DNA of 64,000 nucleotides from Megaleporinus macrocephalus. Its lineage: Eukaryota > Chordata > Actinopteri > Characiformes > Anostomidae. Each line of letters begins with the position of its first letter. Position 1 is the first letter of the stretch. A model generated the notes under the pieces. It was not told the DNA's origin and made no database searches. It saw nothing but the letters and a program-made list of their open reading frames with translations. Positions 9,824 through 19,150 of this stretch are shown here, in pieces. A program made the translations under genes and the position numbers. The DNA lies in assembly GCA_021613375.1 (NCBI GenBank), contig CM038716.1:2412684-2476683 (forward strand), written 5' to 3'.

Positions 9824-11540
9824 AGCTCAACAAATTTTGATTTAGTCTTAGTCGTAGTATTTGAGTAAAATGTCACTAAGTTTTAGTGATAATTTAGTCA
9901 TCTGAACTGTTTTTAGATTTAGTCTAGTTTTAGTCGACTACTTATCATAAGAATATAGTCTAGACTAAATCTACAGTCGATTCAGTCGACTAAAATATAA
10001 AGGGTGTCAAATGTAATGCTTTTTCTTCAGTTCCCTTGAATTATTTAAGTCATTATATATACTTACACGAAATGAAACATTTATTAATCAGTTATGGAAT
10101 ATTATTCATGTTTGAAAGACAGATTTAACAAACAACATCTGAGGTCTTCCATAACTGCAAAGTGAATAAGAGAAAATTATTTTATCCTTGTATCACCTTT
10201 TTATTTATTATCTCTTATTTATTTAACAATTGCTACTAGTGCTGTCAATCTAATTAAATTACATGCTCTGTGGTTAACTAATCTACATTAATTGCATTTA
10301 TCACTTTTTTCTATGAAAGTATTTTTAATTGTGCAATTCAAATAAATTTTAGCATAACAGTAAATCAATGAATGAAAAACTGCCACATGTCTAGGTCATA
10401 GTGTTTACTAGAGACACACACTGCATATTACATGCACCAACAAATTGTAAATAAAACTAGCTAATCTGTTTTGTGCACTTTCTAGTGTGTATGGAGAGAT
10501 TTACATGATCATCATACGCAGATTGTGTGAGTTAGCTAGCTAGTCTCCCGACTCTGCACATAGTGTTTCACCTGCTTCCCACATACCTGATCTAACTAAT
10601 CTGACCATTAACACCACCTTTCTTAGTTAATACAGCGTTTCACCTGCTTCCCATATACCTGATCAACTAATCTGACCATTAACACCACCTTACTGAGTTA
10701 ATACAGCGTTTCACCTGCTTCCCACATACCTGATCAACTAATCTGATCATTAACACCACGTTACTGAGTTAATACAGCGTTTCACCTGCTTCCCACATAC
10801 CTGATCCAACTAATCTGACCATTAACCCCACCTTAATGAGTTACAGCGTTTCACCTGCTTCCCACATACCTGATCCAACTAATCTGACCATTAACACCAC
10901 CTTACTGAGTTACAGCGTTTCACCTGCTTCCCACATAACTGATCAACTAATCTGACCATTAACACCACCTTACTGAGTTAATAGAGCGTTTACAGCAGGA
11001 CACGCTCTAAACTGTACAGGGCAGTGTGCTTTCAGGACTAGGATTAAGAAAGGCTAAGCTAGGGTTAGCAGTGGTAAAGCTAGCTAACGGTGGTGCTGGA
11101 GGGCTGATGTCCAGCGCGGTGTGGTGATTTTCTCAAAACACAAACGCTAAACTCTCTTTTTCTCTGCTGACACTGTCTAGATAACTTAGTTCCATCATGA
11201 GTAAGGACAGGTCACAGGCTCGTATGGTCTTCCCTGGTCCCATTTGTGTAAGTGTACGTTTGATTGACGGCTACTCGGCTTGTCCCGCCTCTCCATATAC
11301 GCCGAAGTAGTTATGATTGGATATTTTCCTAACTTGTCCCTGCCTTTCACAAAACTAAATCAGTTCTGATTGGATGTCGTCCCTGCCAAACATGTTTGTC
11401 TCGTTTTTATTCATTGACTAAAGTGTCAATCAAATTCGTCATAGTTTTTATACTTTCTGTATATTTTATTTGTTTATCGTCTCGTTTTCATCATGAAAAA
11501 AAGGTTTGTTGACAAAAACTATGACGAAATTAACACTGCG
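9824..11540. mobile_element. hAT-like non-autonomous element (mosaic)
   Basis: The right end reads GACGAAATTAACACTG (to 11540) and is preceded by TTGTTGACAAAAACTATGAC. The left end is rich in TTTAGTCTTAGTC and TTTTAGTCGACTA words in inverted orientation. I remember this composition from fish hAT-type elements ending in CAGTGTTAATTT. The left TIR is degraded and I see no 8-bp duplication. Inside are a tandem array (10564-10990) and, from about 10236, sequence resembling another hAT-like edge (AGTGCTGTCAAT then TTAATTGCAT). No transposase was seen. Confidence 0.55.
10564..10990 (+). repeat. Six-copy tandem array, 69-73 bp unit
   Basis: GTTTCACCTGCTTCCCA recurs at 10564, 10637, 10708, 10779, 10848 and 10917, giving periods of 73, 71, 71, 69 and 69. 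Each unit continues with CCTGATC, CAACTAATCTGACCATTAA and CACCACCTTACTGAGTTA. Copies differ by a few substitutions and a 2-3 base indel before ACAGC. It lies inside the hAT-like element at 9.82-11.54 kb. Confidence 0.95.
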
Positions 11541-12155
11541 TCAGAGATTGCGTAGATTCTAAACACCCATGTACTGAAACTGCCTATTACTATACAGCTC
11601 GAGCAGGCTGCAATCTATTATCCGCGATTTCGGATGCACCCTAAGACTGCCGGTGAAGAAAATAAATACATCCATGCCATGTCTGGCGCGTCAGGATAGT
11701 GTATTGTATTTATGCTTATTTATTAATGATATCTGCTGTTCTTACTGGTGAAAATACACTTATTGCTAAGATAAAGGCTTTTAAACAATCAGCTTAGGTG
11801 CCTCAGACTTTTTCACAGTAATCAGAAAAAAAAATTGCTGTAAGCCTACCTAGTACTTGCAACCTGCTATATTTTCTACCAAACTATAAAGTAATGGCAT
11901 ATTGTAAAACAGCTGTTTTTTCTTGACTCTTGTACATTGAAGACAAATCTAATTTGAAAATATTAATAACATACAATATATCAGTGAAAAAATAAACAGT
12001 AGTCTTACAATAAACATGTTAAAAAACTGTGACCACAGTGATGTTATGTTGCACTAAATCCAATTAAATGGGACCCATTTTTAATTAAATATGCTATTGA
12101 TTAGTGATCTATTGACAATATCCCCAGTATATAAAGCCAGAAAAGCATATTGTGT

Positions 12156-12165
<10 letters not shown>
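11541..12165. other. Unassigned AT-rich sequence
   Basis: Nothing supported on either strand. Confidence 0.55.

Positions 12166-12232
<67 letters not shown>
12166..12232. repeat. (TA)n microsatellite
   Basis: About 67 bp of pure alternating TA, preceded by a short GT run. Confidence 0.97.
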
Positions 12233-12235
<3 letters not shown>

Positions 12236-13970
12236 CCTATGTTCACCGGTGAAGTCCTCCATCAAGCCTGTTATTTTCAGCCACTGATATGCTTTTACTC
12301 CCAGTTGAGACTTTCTATCCTCTTATACTGCAGATGTACAATTCAGTTATTAATCTCAAGACTTATGAATTATATGTATCTCACTCCTATGAATTATTCA
12401 GCAACTACTATGAAACTAATAAGTAAATTATGCAGCATAGAGCTGAAGTGTGGACCCACATACAGGCCATTGGAGAATGAGGTTTAATGGGTTAGACTCA
12501 TGTCTGGCTGCTTCAGAGTACCCGACTCTATTGGTTCAGCTTTTCTGTAAGAAACATACAAGCCGTGTGTGCACAATTGAAAAAGTGTCAGCAATAGCTG
12601 CATTTTACAGAAACTCAATTCATTAATTAGTTGTGTTTGGAAACTTTTCTGGAAAATACAGCTTCTATAAAATGGAGTTATGAACCAACTGGGGTTTGGG
12701 AGGAGGGCCATGCCCGAAGCTCCTCCTCTTCTCAATTTACAGTTCCCCAGTGCACCACTATCAGTTTTGCTGCCAGACAACTGACTTTTAATAGCATAAG
12801 TCGGCATAAAATACTGCTGAGAACTTCTGCTGGCTTTTTAAACTGCAAGTCAGGCTGGAGGGACGTGATCCACACCTCCAAAGTCTAGCGAACTCCTTCA
12901 CTGAGTTCAATATTTACTTAATAACTTCTTGAGTGGGCCATTTGCAGCCCTGCGAGTGTTTCTGCTGTTCATTTGACACCAGAAAAAGCTCTAGAAACAC
13001 TGACTAAAAACAGTGTGTAGTCTTTCAGACCAATCTAATCCAAAATCACTTTCCACTCCAGACAGCGCTCCGGTGCAGCATGATAAGATGGAGAAAATGT
13101 TGCGTTCTCTCTCTGCTGCTAAAAGACCAGACGGCCCACCCAAACCAATAGTCATGGTTAAATGACACCATCTTTGAACAGATGGTCTGAACATGCCTCC
13201 ATTACTGGCGGATGCTGGTGGCTTGTTTCAAAAGATACTTTGGTGGGTTTTTAGAGTATGCCAAGTAAACGCATCACAGTATGACTGAAATAAATTGGAA
13301 TGTAATTTTAATAGCTGATGCCTGATGCTGGCCAATTATGTATGTCTGCAGTCTTCAGGGATTCATATTCCACATTTTCTTGCATTTTTCATTTTTCCAC
13401 TAATACCCATTTATAATGTCTGTGTGGTCTTCTGTGCCAAAAAAAGTCATAACACATTTTTATATGACAATTTTTCAACCTCTCTTTTTGTTACTGTGCT
13501 TTTAAGGCAGGCATATATGGCGTATATGTAAATACGCCTTGTTCTGCATGACTGTGCTGTACTGCGTCTAAATCAAAAGGCAGTCCAAGAACACCTCATA
13601 TAACTTCAGTGTAATTGGGCGGGGCTAAACTGCTGTAGGCTAAGTGGATGTATGTAAATAAGTTGCTTTATGTTATATGCTCTTAGATGTAAAGGCCACT
13701 GAACAGGTCTTACCTCGGCCATGCAGTTCTTTAACAACATGAACAATTCACCAAAAGTAGTTTTTCTGTGACACGAATGAATGCTTGCAGCGTACACTCC
13801 AAAAATTGTTCCTCATAAATGCAATGGTTATATGCAGAACAGAGGCAACTAAATAAAAACACTTCTCTGAATGCTTGAATTGTTCCTCTCTAGAACAGAG
13901 GACCAGTTCTAGAGCACCAGTAAGGGGATTAGAACCTATACAGAACCCAATTTGCTAAGTGTGTTGGTAT
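12233..13970. other. Unassigned sequence
   Basis: Frames of 60-110 codons exist but lack motifs or splice context. A short perfect hairpin (GGCGTAT...ATACGCC, 13519-13538) and GAAC-rich words near 13810-13945, like a fish MITE built of GGTTCT/AGAACC repeats, are the only structures noted. Confidence 0.5.
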
Positions 13971-13972
13971 TA

Positions 13973-14482
13973 CACACTCAAGTCACATTATTATGACCAG
14001 ATGATATATCTCCAGAGCAATCACTATGTGCAGTGACTGGGAGTGGCTCAATAAGATTCTGGTAGGTTGCCACAGGTATCTGAAGCCATTGCTGTCTGCA
14101 GTGCATTCTACAGCTGCTGGAGGACGGGTCGCTAATGATCTATGGAGTGAACACAACTATTCAAGTGGTCCCAGAGATGCTTAATTTGGTTAAAAGTTCA
14201 TAAATTAGGGGGCCAAGGTAGTACTTGGAAGACTTAGTCAGCACTTTCAACCCATGTCGGACACTTCTAGCTGTGTGACATGTTGCATCACCTTGCTGGA
14301 AGATCCCACCCGCCCCAGAGAAGACAATGGGCATGTATGGGAATATGTGATCTGCAAGGATGGATATATAGGCAAGTGGGTTGAGACTGCCTTCCACATG
14401 GATGAGTGGGCCACAGACCATAGCGTTGCCACCTATGCGCTGCCGGCGTCAAAGCTGGACATAATAATGTGACTCGACTGTG
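13973..14482 (-). mobile_element. Tc1/mariner-like element, internally deleted, TIRs and TA duplication intact
   Basis: The termini are about 28-bp inverted repeats. The left begins CACACTCAAGTCACATTATT and the right, read on the other strand, begins CACAGTCGAGTCACATTATT. Each is flanked by the TA target duplication (13971-13972 and 14483-14484). Minus-strand coding remnants carry transposase blocks: Gly-Pro-Leu-Ile-His-Val-Glu-Gly-Ser-Leu-Asn (the GPLVPVEGNLN region), a Phe-Gln-Gln-Gly-Asp-Ala block in place of FQQDNAP, and Lys-His-Leu-Trp-Asp-His-Leu in place of EHLWDEL. The N-terminal half is missing. At about 510 bp against roughly 1.3-1.6 kb for a full element, it is a degraded short derivative. 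Overlapping frames are shadows. Confidence 0.9.
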
Positions 14483-14557
14483 TATGTGCCTTAGCATTGC
14501 AAGAAGTTCCTACCCCTATCATCATGTTCATCATGTTGAGGGGGTGGTGGGGACCGC

Positions 14558-14815
14558 ATGGGCCATTTAGCAGCGACTAGCCTGTCTGATCTAACACGAC
14601 CTGTTGTTAATCTCACCACAAACCACGTCAGCCTCGGCGAGGCACTAAAGAGGAAAAGCATCTGCTTTGCTAGCAGTAACAAGGGAGGAATGATCGGCTA
14701 TCAAATAACCACCTGCACCCTTCAGAGGCTTCCCGTTTCAAGGCTCCGGGAACGAGCCAGAGCAGACATGCGCGACTGCAGGCGCACCAAGGCCCCCTAC
14801 CTGTGGTGAAAAATA
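14558..14815. other. GC-balanced island, possible conserved element or UTR exon
   Basis: The composition is more complex than its surroundings and no repeat family was recognised. On the minus strand a TTTTTCACCACAG acceptor-like site (about 14815-14803) precedes it, so it could be a second 5' UTR exon of the gene starting near 16.2 kb. It could equally be a conserved non-coding element. The 83-codon plus-strand frame is unrecognised. Confidence 0.3.
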
Positions 14816-15643
14816 AGACATTTTTAGCACTGCAGCCTGACATTCAATTCCCCCCCTCCTTCTTCTTAGAAACAAAGAGGAGACAGACAGGTGCCGTATA
14901 AGGAAAGGGAAGAAAATGCCCCAGTGGGATCGTCCCAGTATTTACACAAGTATACAGGCAAATACACCTCCACGGAATTCTGTTGCTTTGTGATGAACTG
15001 CTATCAGAGACTAATTAGACGCTGCACTGAGTTGATTTACCGTGACCTGCAAAGAGAGTTCACGGCGTCCACCCCTGGTCACGTACACTCGCTGACTGCT
15101 CACACACACTGCTCGCTGACCTTCTACGCGAGTCCACACGTTTGCTAAGTTTCTTGCAACCAGGCTGCAGAGCGACTGACAACGATCTCTACAGCCAAGA
15201 GACACTCGTGAGTCTTCTTCTACTCGCGAGCGCAGCAGCAAAACCGAACCGAGCACTGACCAACACGCTACACGGAGGAAGCTCGCACCGACAAGCAGGG
15301 CAAGCACCTCCTAACCTTTCCAGTAGACTCCTCGTTCCGTGGTGTTGTGAGAGCAGCCCCGGGGCGCTAAGCAGAACTTAGCTGTCAGCTATCAGAGTCG
15401 TGCCACCGGCTTTGGAAGAAAATGCTGCTGCAGCATCGCTGACCATTACTCAGCATTCCGGGGCGTTTTAACACACCTATGAGGGCGCAGCTTTCCTTAG
15501 CGCGAGCCCCATTACATTAACCAGCTAGCTGTACCTGGAAAGTCGAGGAATCCACGTGCTGTGTCTTTTTTTTTAGCCAAAGTCAGCAAAGCGACCTCAA
15601 AACTAAAGAGGGATCAGAGGAACAGAGACGCGGGCAGGTTTAC

Positions 15644-16195
15644 CTTATCTCCAAAGAAGTTGCGATGAAGCTAATGATCCTGATCTTTGAGGACGAGATG
15701 AAGCAGAAGAGCCCGTTCAAAGCGATATTAAAGCCAGAGAGAAAGAGAGAGAGAGCTTAAAAGTGCCATCGGTCCAAACTCCACCGGCTGGAGTGAGTGC
15801 AGCGACGGCTCCCTGTCTCATCAGCCAGCTCGGACTTGGCAGCTCAGTGCGTAAATCAGTGGCTCCCTTAGTCCCTTAGTCCCAGCGTGGTACTTCCAAC
15901 AAACTGTAGTCTCTTCTCCTCACTCGAAGATTTATCGGATGTATCTGTTTAAAAAGCAAAACAGCACCGACACTGGTTTCAGCCTCTCCTTTCAGACCTT
16001 ACTTCCCATCCGTTCCGCTGCCCTGCCCTTTCCAGGTGCGGCGAATCAAGCGCTTCTCACTTTCAGTAAGTAGTGGAGAGCAGCACACATCCATCCTTCG
16101 CCGAGAAATCAAATCCCTCCAAGGTGTACATCCTCGAAAACGGTCCCCGCGGCACGGCGCGTCGCAGCTGAAGTCGGCACGACATGTCTGGCCAT
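15644..16195 (-). other. Candidate non-coding first exon (5' UTR)
   Basis: The start is placed about 30 bases downstream of the minus-strand TATA box. The end is set by the consensus donor GATAAG/GTAAAC (GT at 15643-15642). No frame stays open from an ATG through the donor, so coding would begin in a later exon. The first ATG (16185) opens a 40-codon frame that stops at 16063. That would be an upstream ORF able to damp translation, if transcription starts as proposed. The exon is CpG-rich and contains a CT-rich stretch (about 15737-15757). Downstream exons cannot be linked to it without transcript data. Confidence 0.45.
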
Positions 16196-16221
16196 TGTAA
16201 AGCAACGCCGAGCGGTGGGCG

Positions 16222-16228
16222 TTTTATA
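16222..16228 (-). promoter_or_regulatory. TATA box TATAAAA with upstream CCAAT box
   Basis: The minus strand reads CCCTATAAAACGCCC, a canonical TATA element in GC-rich context. A CCAAT/ATTGG box lies at about 16332-16336, roughly 105 bases upstream. A G-run and GA tract follow further upstream at 16382-16440. Transcription would run leftward from about 16195. Confidence 0.5.
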
Positions 16229-16381
16229 GGGATACGTTCGCGCTGGCTTGCATCTCTCTCCGCGCACTGCCAGCGACGATGCCTCCCTTCAGTAGCACTC
16301 GGTCGTCTGCAGGCAGTGTACGTAGGCAGGACCAATGTCAGCACGCATACAATTAAAGTGAAACGGCTAGAAAACTGATTT

Positions 16382-16440
16382 GGGGGAGGGGGGGGGGGTA
16401 CAGAGAGAGAGAGAGAGAAAGGAAGAGAGAAGAAAAAAAG
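16382..16440 (+). repeat. Homopurine tract: G-run, (GA)n and A-run
   Basis: A near-continuous G-run (16382-16398) is followed by GA repeats and an A-rich end. It is quadruplex- or triplex-prone and lies just upstream of the candidate minus-strand promoter. Plus-strand TATA-like words (near 16460 and 16478) could allow divergent transcription, but no plus-strand exon was found. Confidence 0.8.
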
Positions 16441-16550
16441 TTTAACTCCTTGAGAGCCTTTATATGGACGCTCGGCTATAAATAAGCTGCCAAAGTCACG
16501 TGCGTCCTTTTCGACGGGGAACGGCGCAAAGAAAAAGTACTGGGTAATGT

Positions 16551-17280
16551 GTGAGCCGGCAGATACTGAATTTCAGCACCACGGACAGCGACCCACTCAG
16601 CAGCTCATGGCGCTTTTTATTTGTAAAAAAAATAAATAAATAAAAGAAGAAGAAGAAGAAAACACCCTCTAAGCTCCTAACACAGCAGCTCAAGCAGCCA
16701 AAGGCATGTCTCTCACTATCCCTTTTCACCGCTCTAAGCAGTTTGCTCGTCTCCATCTTGATCTCATTTTCAGGATGACTGCTCTTGGCTGCTCGGCTTC
16801 TTACCAGAGCGAGATATTCCCAGAGTGTAATTGAGGGCTGGGCTAAACTTGGAGATCACCCCATTCTGGACCATGTAAATCCATTCGATCTGGAGAGGGG
16901 CTCTGTTAAGCATAATAAAATGCAATCGCCATGTACGTTCACCGTGCGCTTTTATGGACCTTAATATTCTGTTGGCATTCACTGGGAGAATTCAGATCTA
17001 AAGTCTTACCCGGATCTAAGCTGTACGCTGTTAAAGATGCCAAATAAAGTGATAAGCCAGTAGAGTCCTGTGGTAACCACACAGCCTTATTGCTTTAATA
17101 GAATGATGAACGTGAAAGACATGGCTTACTGTATGCCAACTGCATATTCTATGGCAGTTGAGTCGCATTGACCTTATATATCCTGTCCTGACTTTAGGCA
17201 CTTGGTTTAGTTTATTTTAATATTTAAAATATTATGTCCATAGGAGGTGAATGTGGTGTACCTTTAAAACATATCATCGC
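16551..17280. other. Unassigned sequence upstream of the promoter
   Basis: A short GAA repeat lies at about 16645-16660. No exon or transposon was recognised. Confidence 0.5.
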
Positions 17281-17515
17281 TGTCCAATGGAAAACGTGTA
17301 TCTCCATTTCCAGTTTTCATTTTTCTACATCATGTGAACACAAAAGCTGTCGTTCCATGATGAAAGGACGCTTCAAAATCATTTGGAAAAAAATCTGGTT
17401 CCATTGACTTGCATTGAAAGTTTTTGGCCTCTCCTGTTACTATTTTAGAAATACTTGTTTTTTATTGGACAGCGACAATATGCTTTACCATAAGCCCATA
17501 TTTGTACCTTTAAAG
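17281..17515 (+). repeat. Dispersed repeat family A, copy 2
   Basis: It carries GTGTATCTCCATTT, CATCATGTGAACA, TCTGGTTCCATTGACTTGCA and TTTTTATTGGACAGCGAC, matching the 51.1 kb copy base for base over long blocks. No GGTGGTTGCTA arm is seen here. Confidence 0.75.
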
Positions 17516-18947
17516 GTTGTAACATGGGGAAAATTGAAATGTACCTGTACAGTACATTTCTTTCTTGACAGTGTATTGTTATCAAACAACCGAGGATACA
17601 CCAATGCCACTCCCCCAAATCTCCCCCACCCCAGACATTTTTGGGGGTTCCATGTTGGCTCAGTAATCCAGTGTTGAATGACTGCTGTCTTGCCATAGCG
17701 CCACTGATGCAACAAATTGTTTGGTAATGCGGTCAACAAAAATGTACTCATTTCAGGCTATGAATAGGCTACACATAGGCTATGAAGGACCACTAATTTT
17801 AAACCAAGGTAAACAAATTGTGCCACATCTAGAGAGATCAGCGCTGCACTTCTAGTTAGCCAAGAATATCAAAGACAAATTCATGGGGTCCAAGAGGTAA
17901 TTACAGTGTCCTGGGCCCGTCAGGACCGCTGTATTTCACACCTCACAAAGACAGATACTCAGTAACAATCCTAAGACTAACTTTATCTAACCAAACAAAC
18001 GTAAAATCCTAATATTTATACAAATATTGCGGTCAAATTTATGTTCTAAGTAAATGGCATCTACATGTTGGATTATGTATATAAACATATGCATAAAAAA
18101 CTATTTTAGTTTAATTCTTACACATATTTGCTTCACTATTATACAATTAGTAATAAGATTTGTGTTTAAAAACATAAGTAAATGTAAATTATCTTTAATG
18201 TGCAGAACAGAAACTTGATCATTATATAGACAAACATGTGGTGTGTACATGTAAGCAGCCAGCAGCTTCTCTGGGTCAACAAAAACATCACAGAGTGTTG
18301 TTTCATATCTGAATCTTTTAAGTAATCTGTCACTTACATGTATCTCATTCAATTGTGATTACATCCCAGACCGTCAGACTCTGCCAGAGTTTACTAAATG
18401 TCATTGCTGTTTATGGTGTCAGTAGCAGCAGCTTTTAAACTTGAAGCATTTTCTCCACATAGGGCCGGGAGACCCTGCTGAGTGATACTGCTGATGGACA
18501 GACAGGGGCTAGTGGTCAAGCTAGCCCAGCTAGTGGGCTGCTGTGCTAGCTAAAGGCTAAATCAACATTAAAGGCTACACATTCTGAACTTACCTTAAGT
18601 GACTGTAAGTGACTACACAGCGGCAAGAGAGTCATTACTGAAATAGACCTGGCTCAGATATTCAGGTATGGAAATAACACTTTTACAGATTTAACTATGA
18701 CCAGTTTTATTGGTGCTTGTCGTCCCAGACTGCTGACGTGTTCTTTAGCATGTTCTGTCTATTCTTGCTTTGTAATAACGGTCATAGATACTTCTTTTAA
18801 GCGCCAGTATTGGTGCTGTACTTGGTGTCAATGCAAAACTATTAACTCTATGGACTGCTGAAGACATGAAGTTTGACCATCATGGTTTATTACAGTAAAC
18901 TTTAACAGGAGTAAATTTTGTCATTTAATAATAAATCTATTAAAATC
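17516..18947. other. Unassigned sequence
   Basis: No exon supported. Around 18480-18560 there is a local density of CTAGC words (GGTCAAGCTAGCCCAGC and similar) of unknown meaning. Confidence 0.5.
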
Positions 18948-19150
18948 CAAGATTCAAGAGTTTTATTGTCATATGCACAGCAGAACAGACAGTTACACTG
19001 TACAATGAAATTCTTACTTTGCTGTTTCTCCTTTCACCAATAGATAACAAAAAAATAAATAATAAAAAAATATACAAAATATACAAAGTATAATAATATA
19101 AGTTGAAGTAAATAAAAGTATTTTTTATATAGTTAAAAAATAAAAAATAG
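18948..19150 (-). mobile_element. 3' tail of a fish non-LTR retroelement or SINE
   Basis: The words GATTCAAGAGTTTTATTGTC, ACTGTACAATGAAATTCTTA and CTTTGCTGTTTCTCC form a tail I remember from many teleost genomes, followed by A-rich sequence. The family cannot be fixed from this fragment, and no reverse-transcriptase frame remains. Confidence 0.6.

Larger units (their letters stand above)
14550..16550. promoter_or_regulatory. CpG-rich block (candidate CpG island)
   Basis: CpG dinucleotides, scarce elsewhere in the window, are dense here: 11 in the 120 bases 15181-15300, with further clusters at 15480-15850 and 16010-16300. The block surrounds a minus-strand TATA box and a candidate first exon, as expected of a vertebrate promoter. 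Frames of 60-98 codons inside it overlap on both strands and have no family signature. Confidence 0.7.

Noticed and set aside
10564..10990. Regularly spaced repeats that could suggest a CRISPR array
   Set aside because: Units are directly abutting and similar throughout, with no unique spacers. The genome is vertebrate, so this is a minisatellite.
13519..13538. Short perfect hairpin GGCGTAT...ATACGCC
   Set aside because: Only seven to eight base pairs. This is expected by chance in a window of this size.
15011..15381. Overlapping frames of 79-98 codons on both strands
   Set aside because: The CpG-rich composition lowers stop-codon frequency. Neither peptide has a recognisable domain.
16450..16490. 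Plus-strand TATA-like words as a second, divergent promoter
   Set aside because: No plus-strand exon, donor or coding frame follows, and TATA-like words are common in AT-rich sequence.
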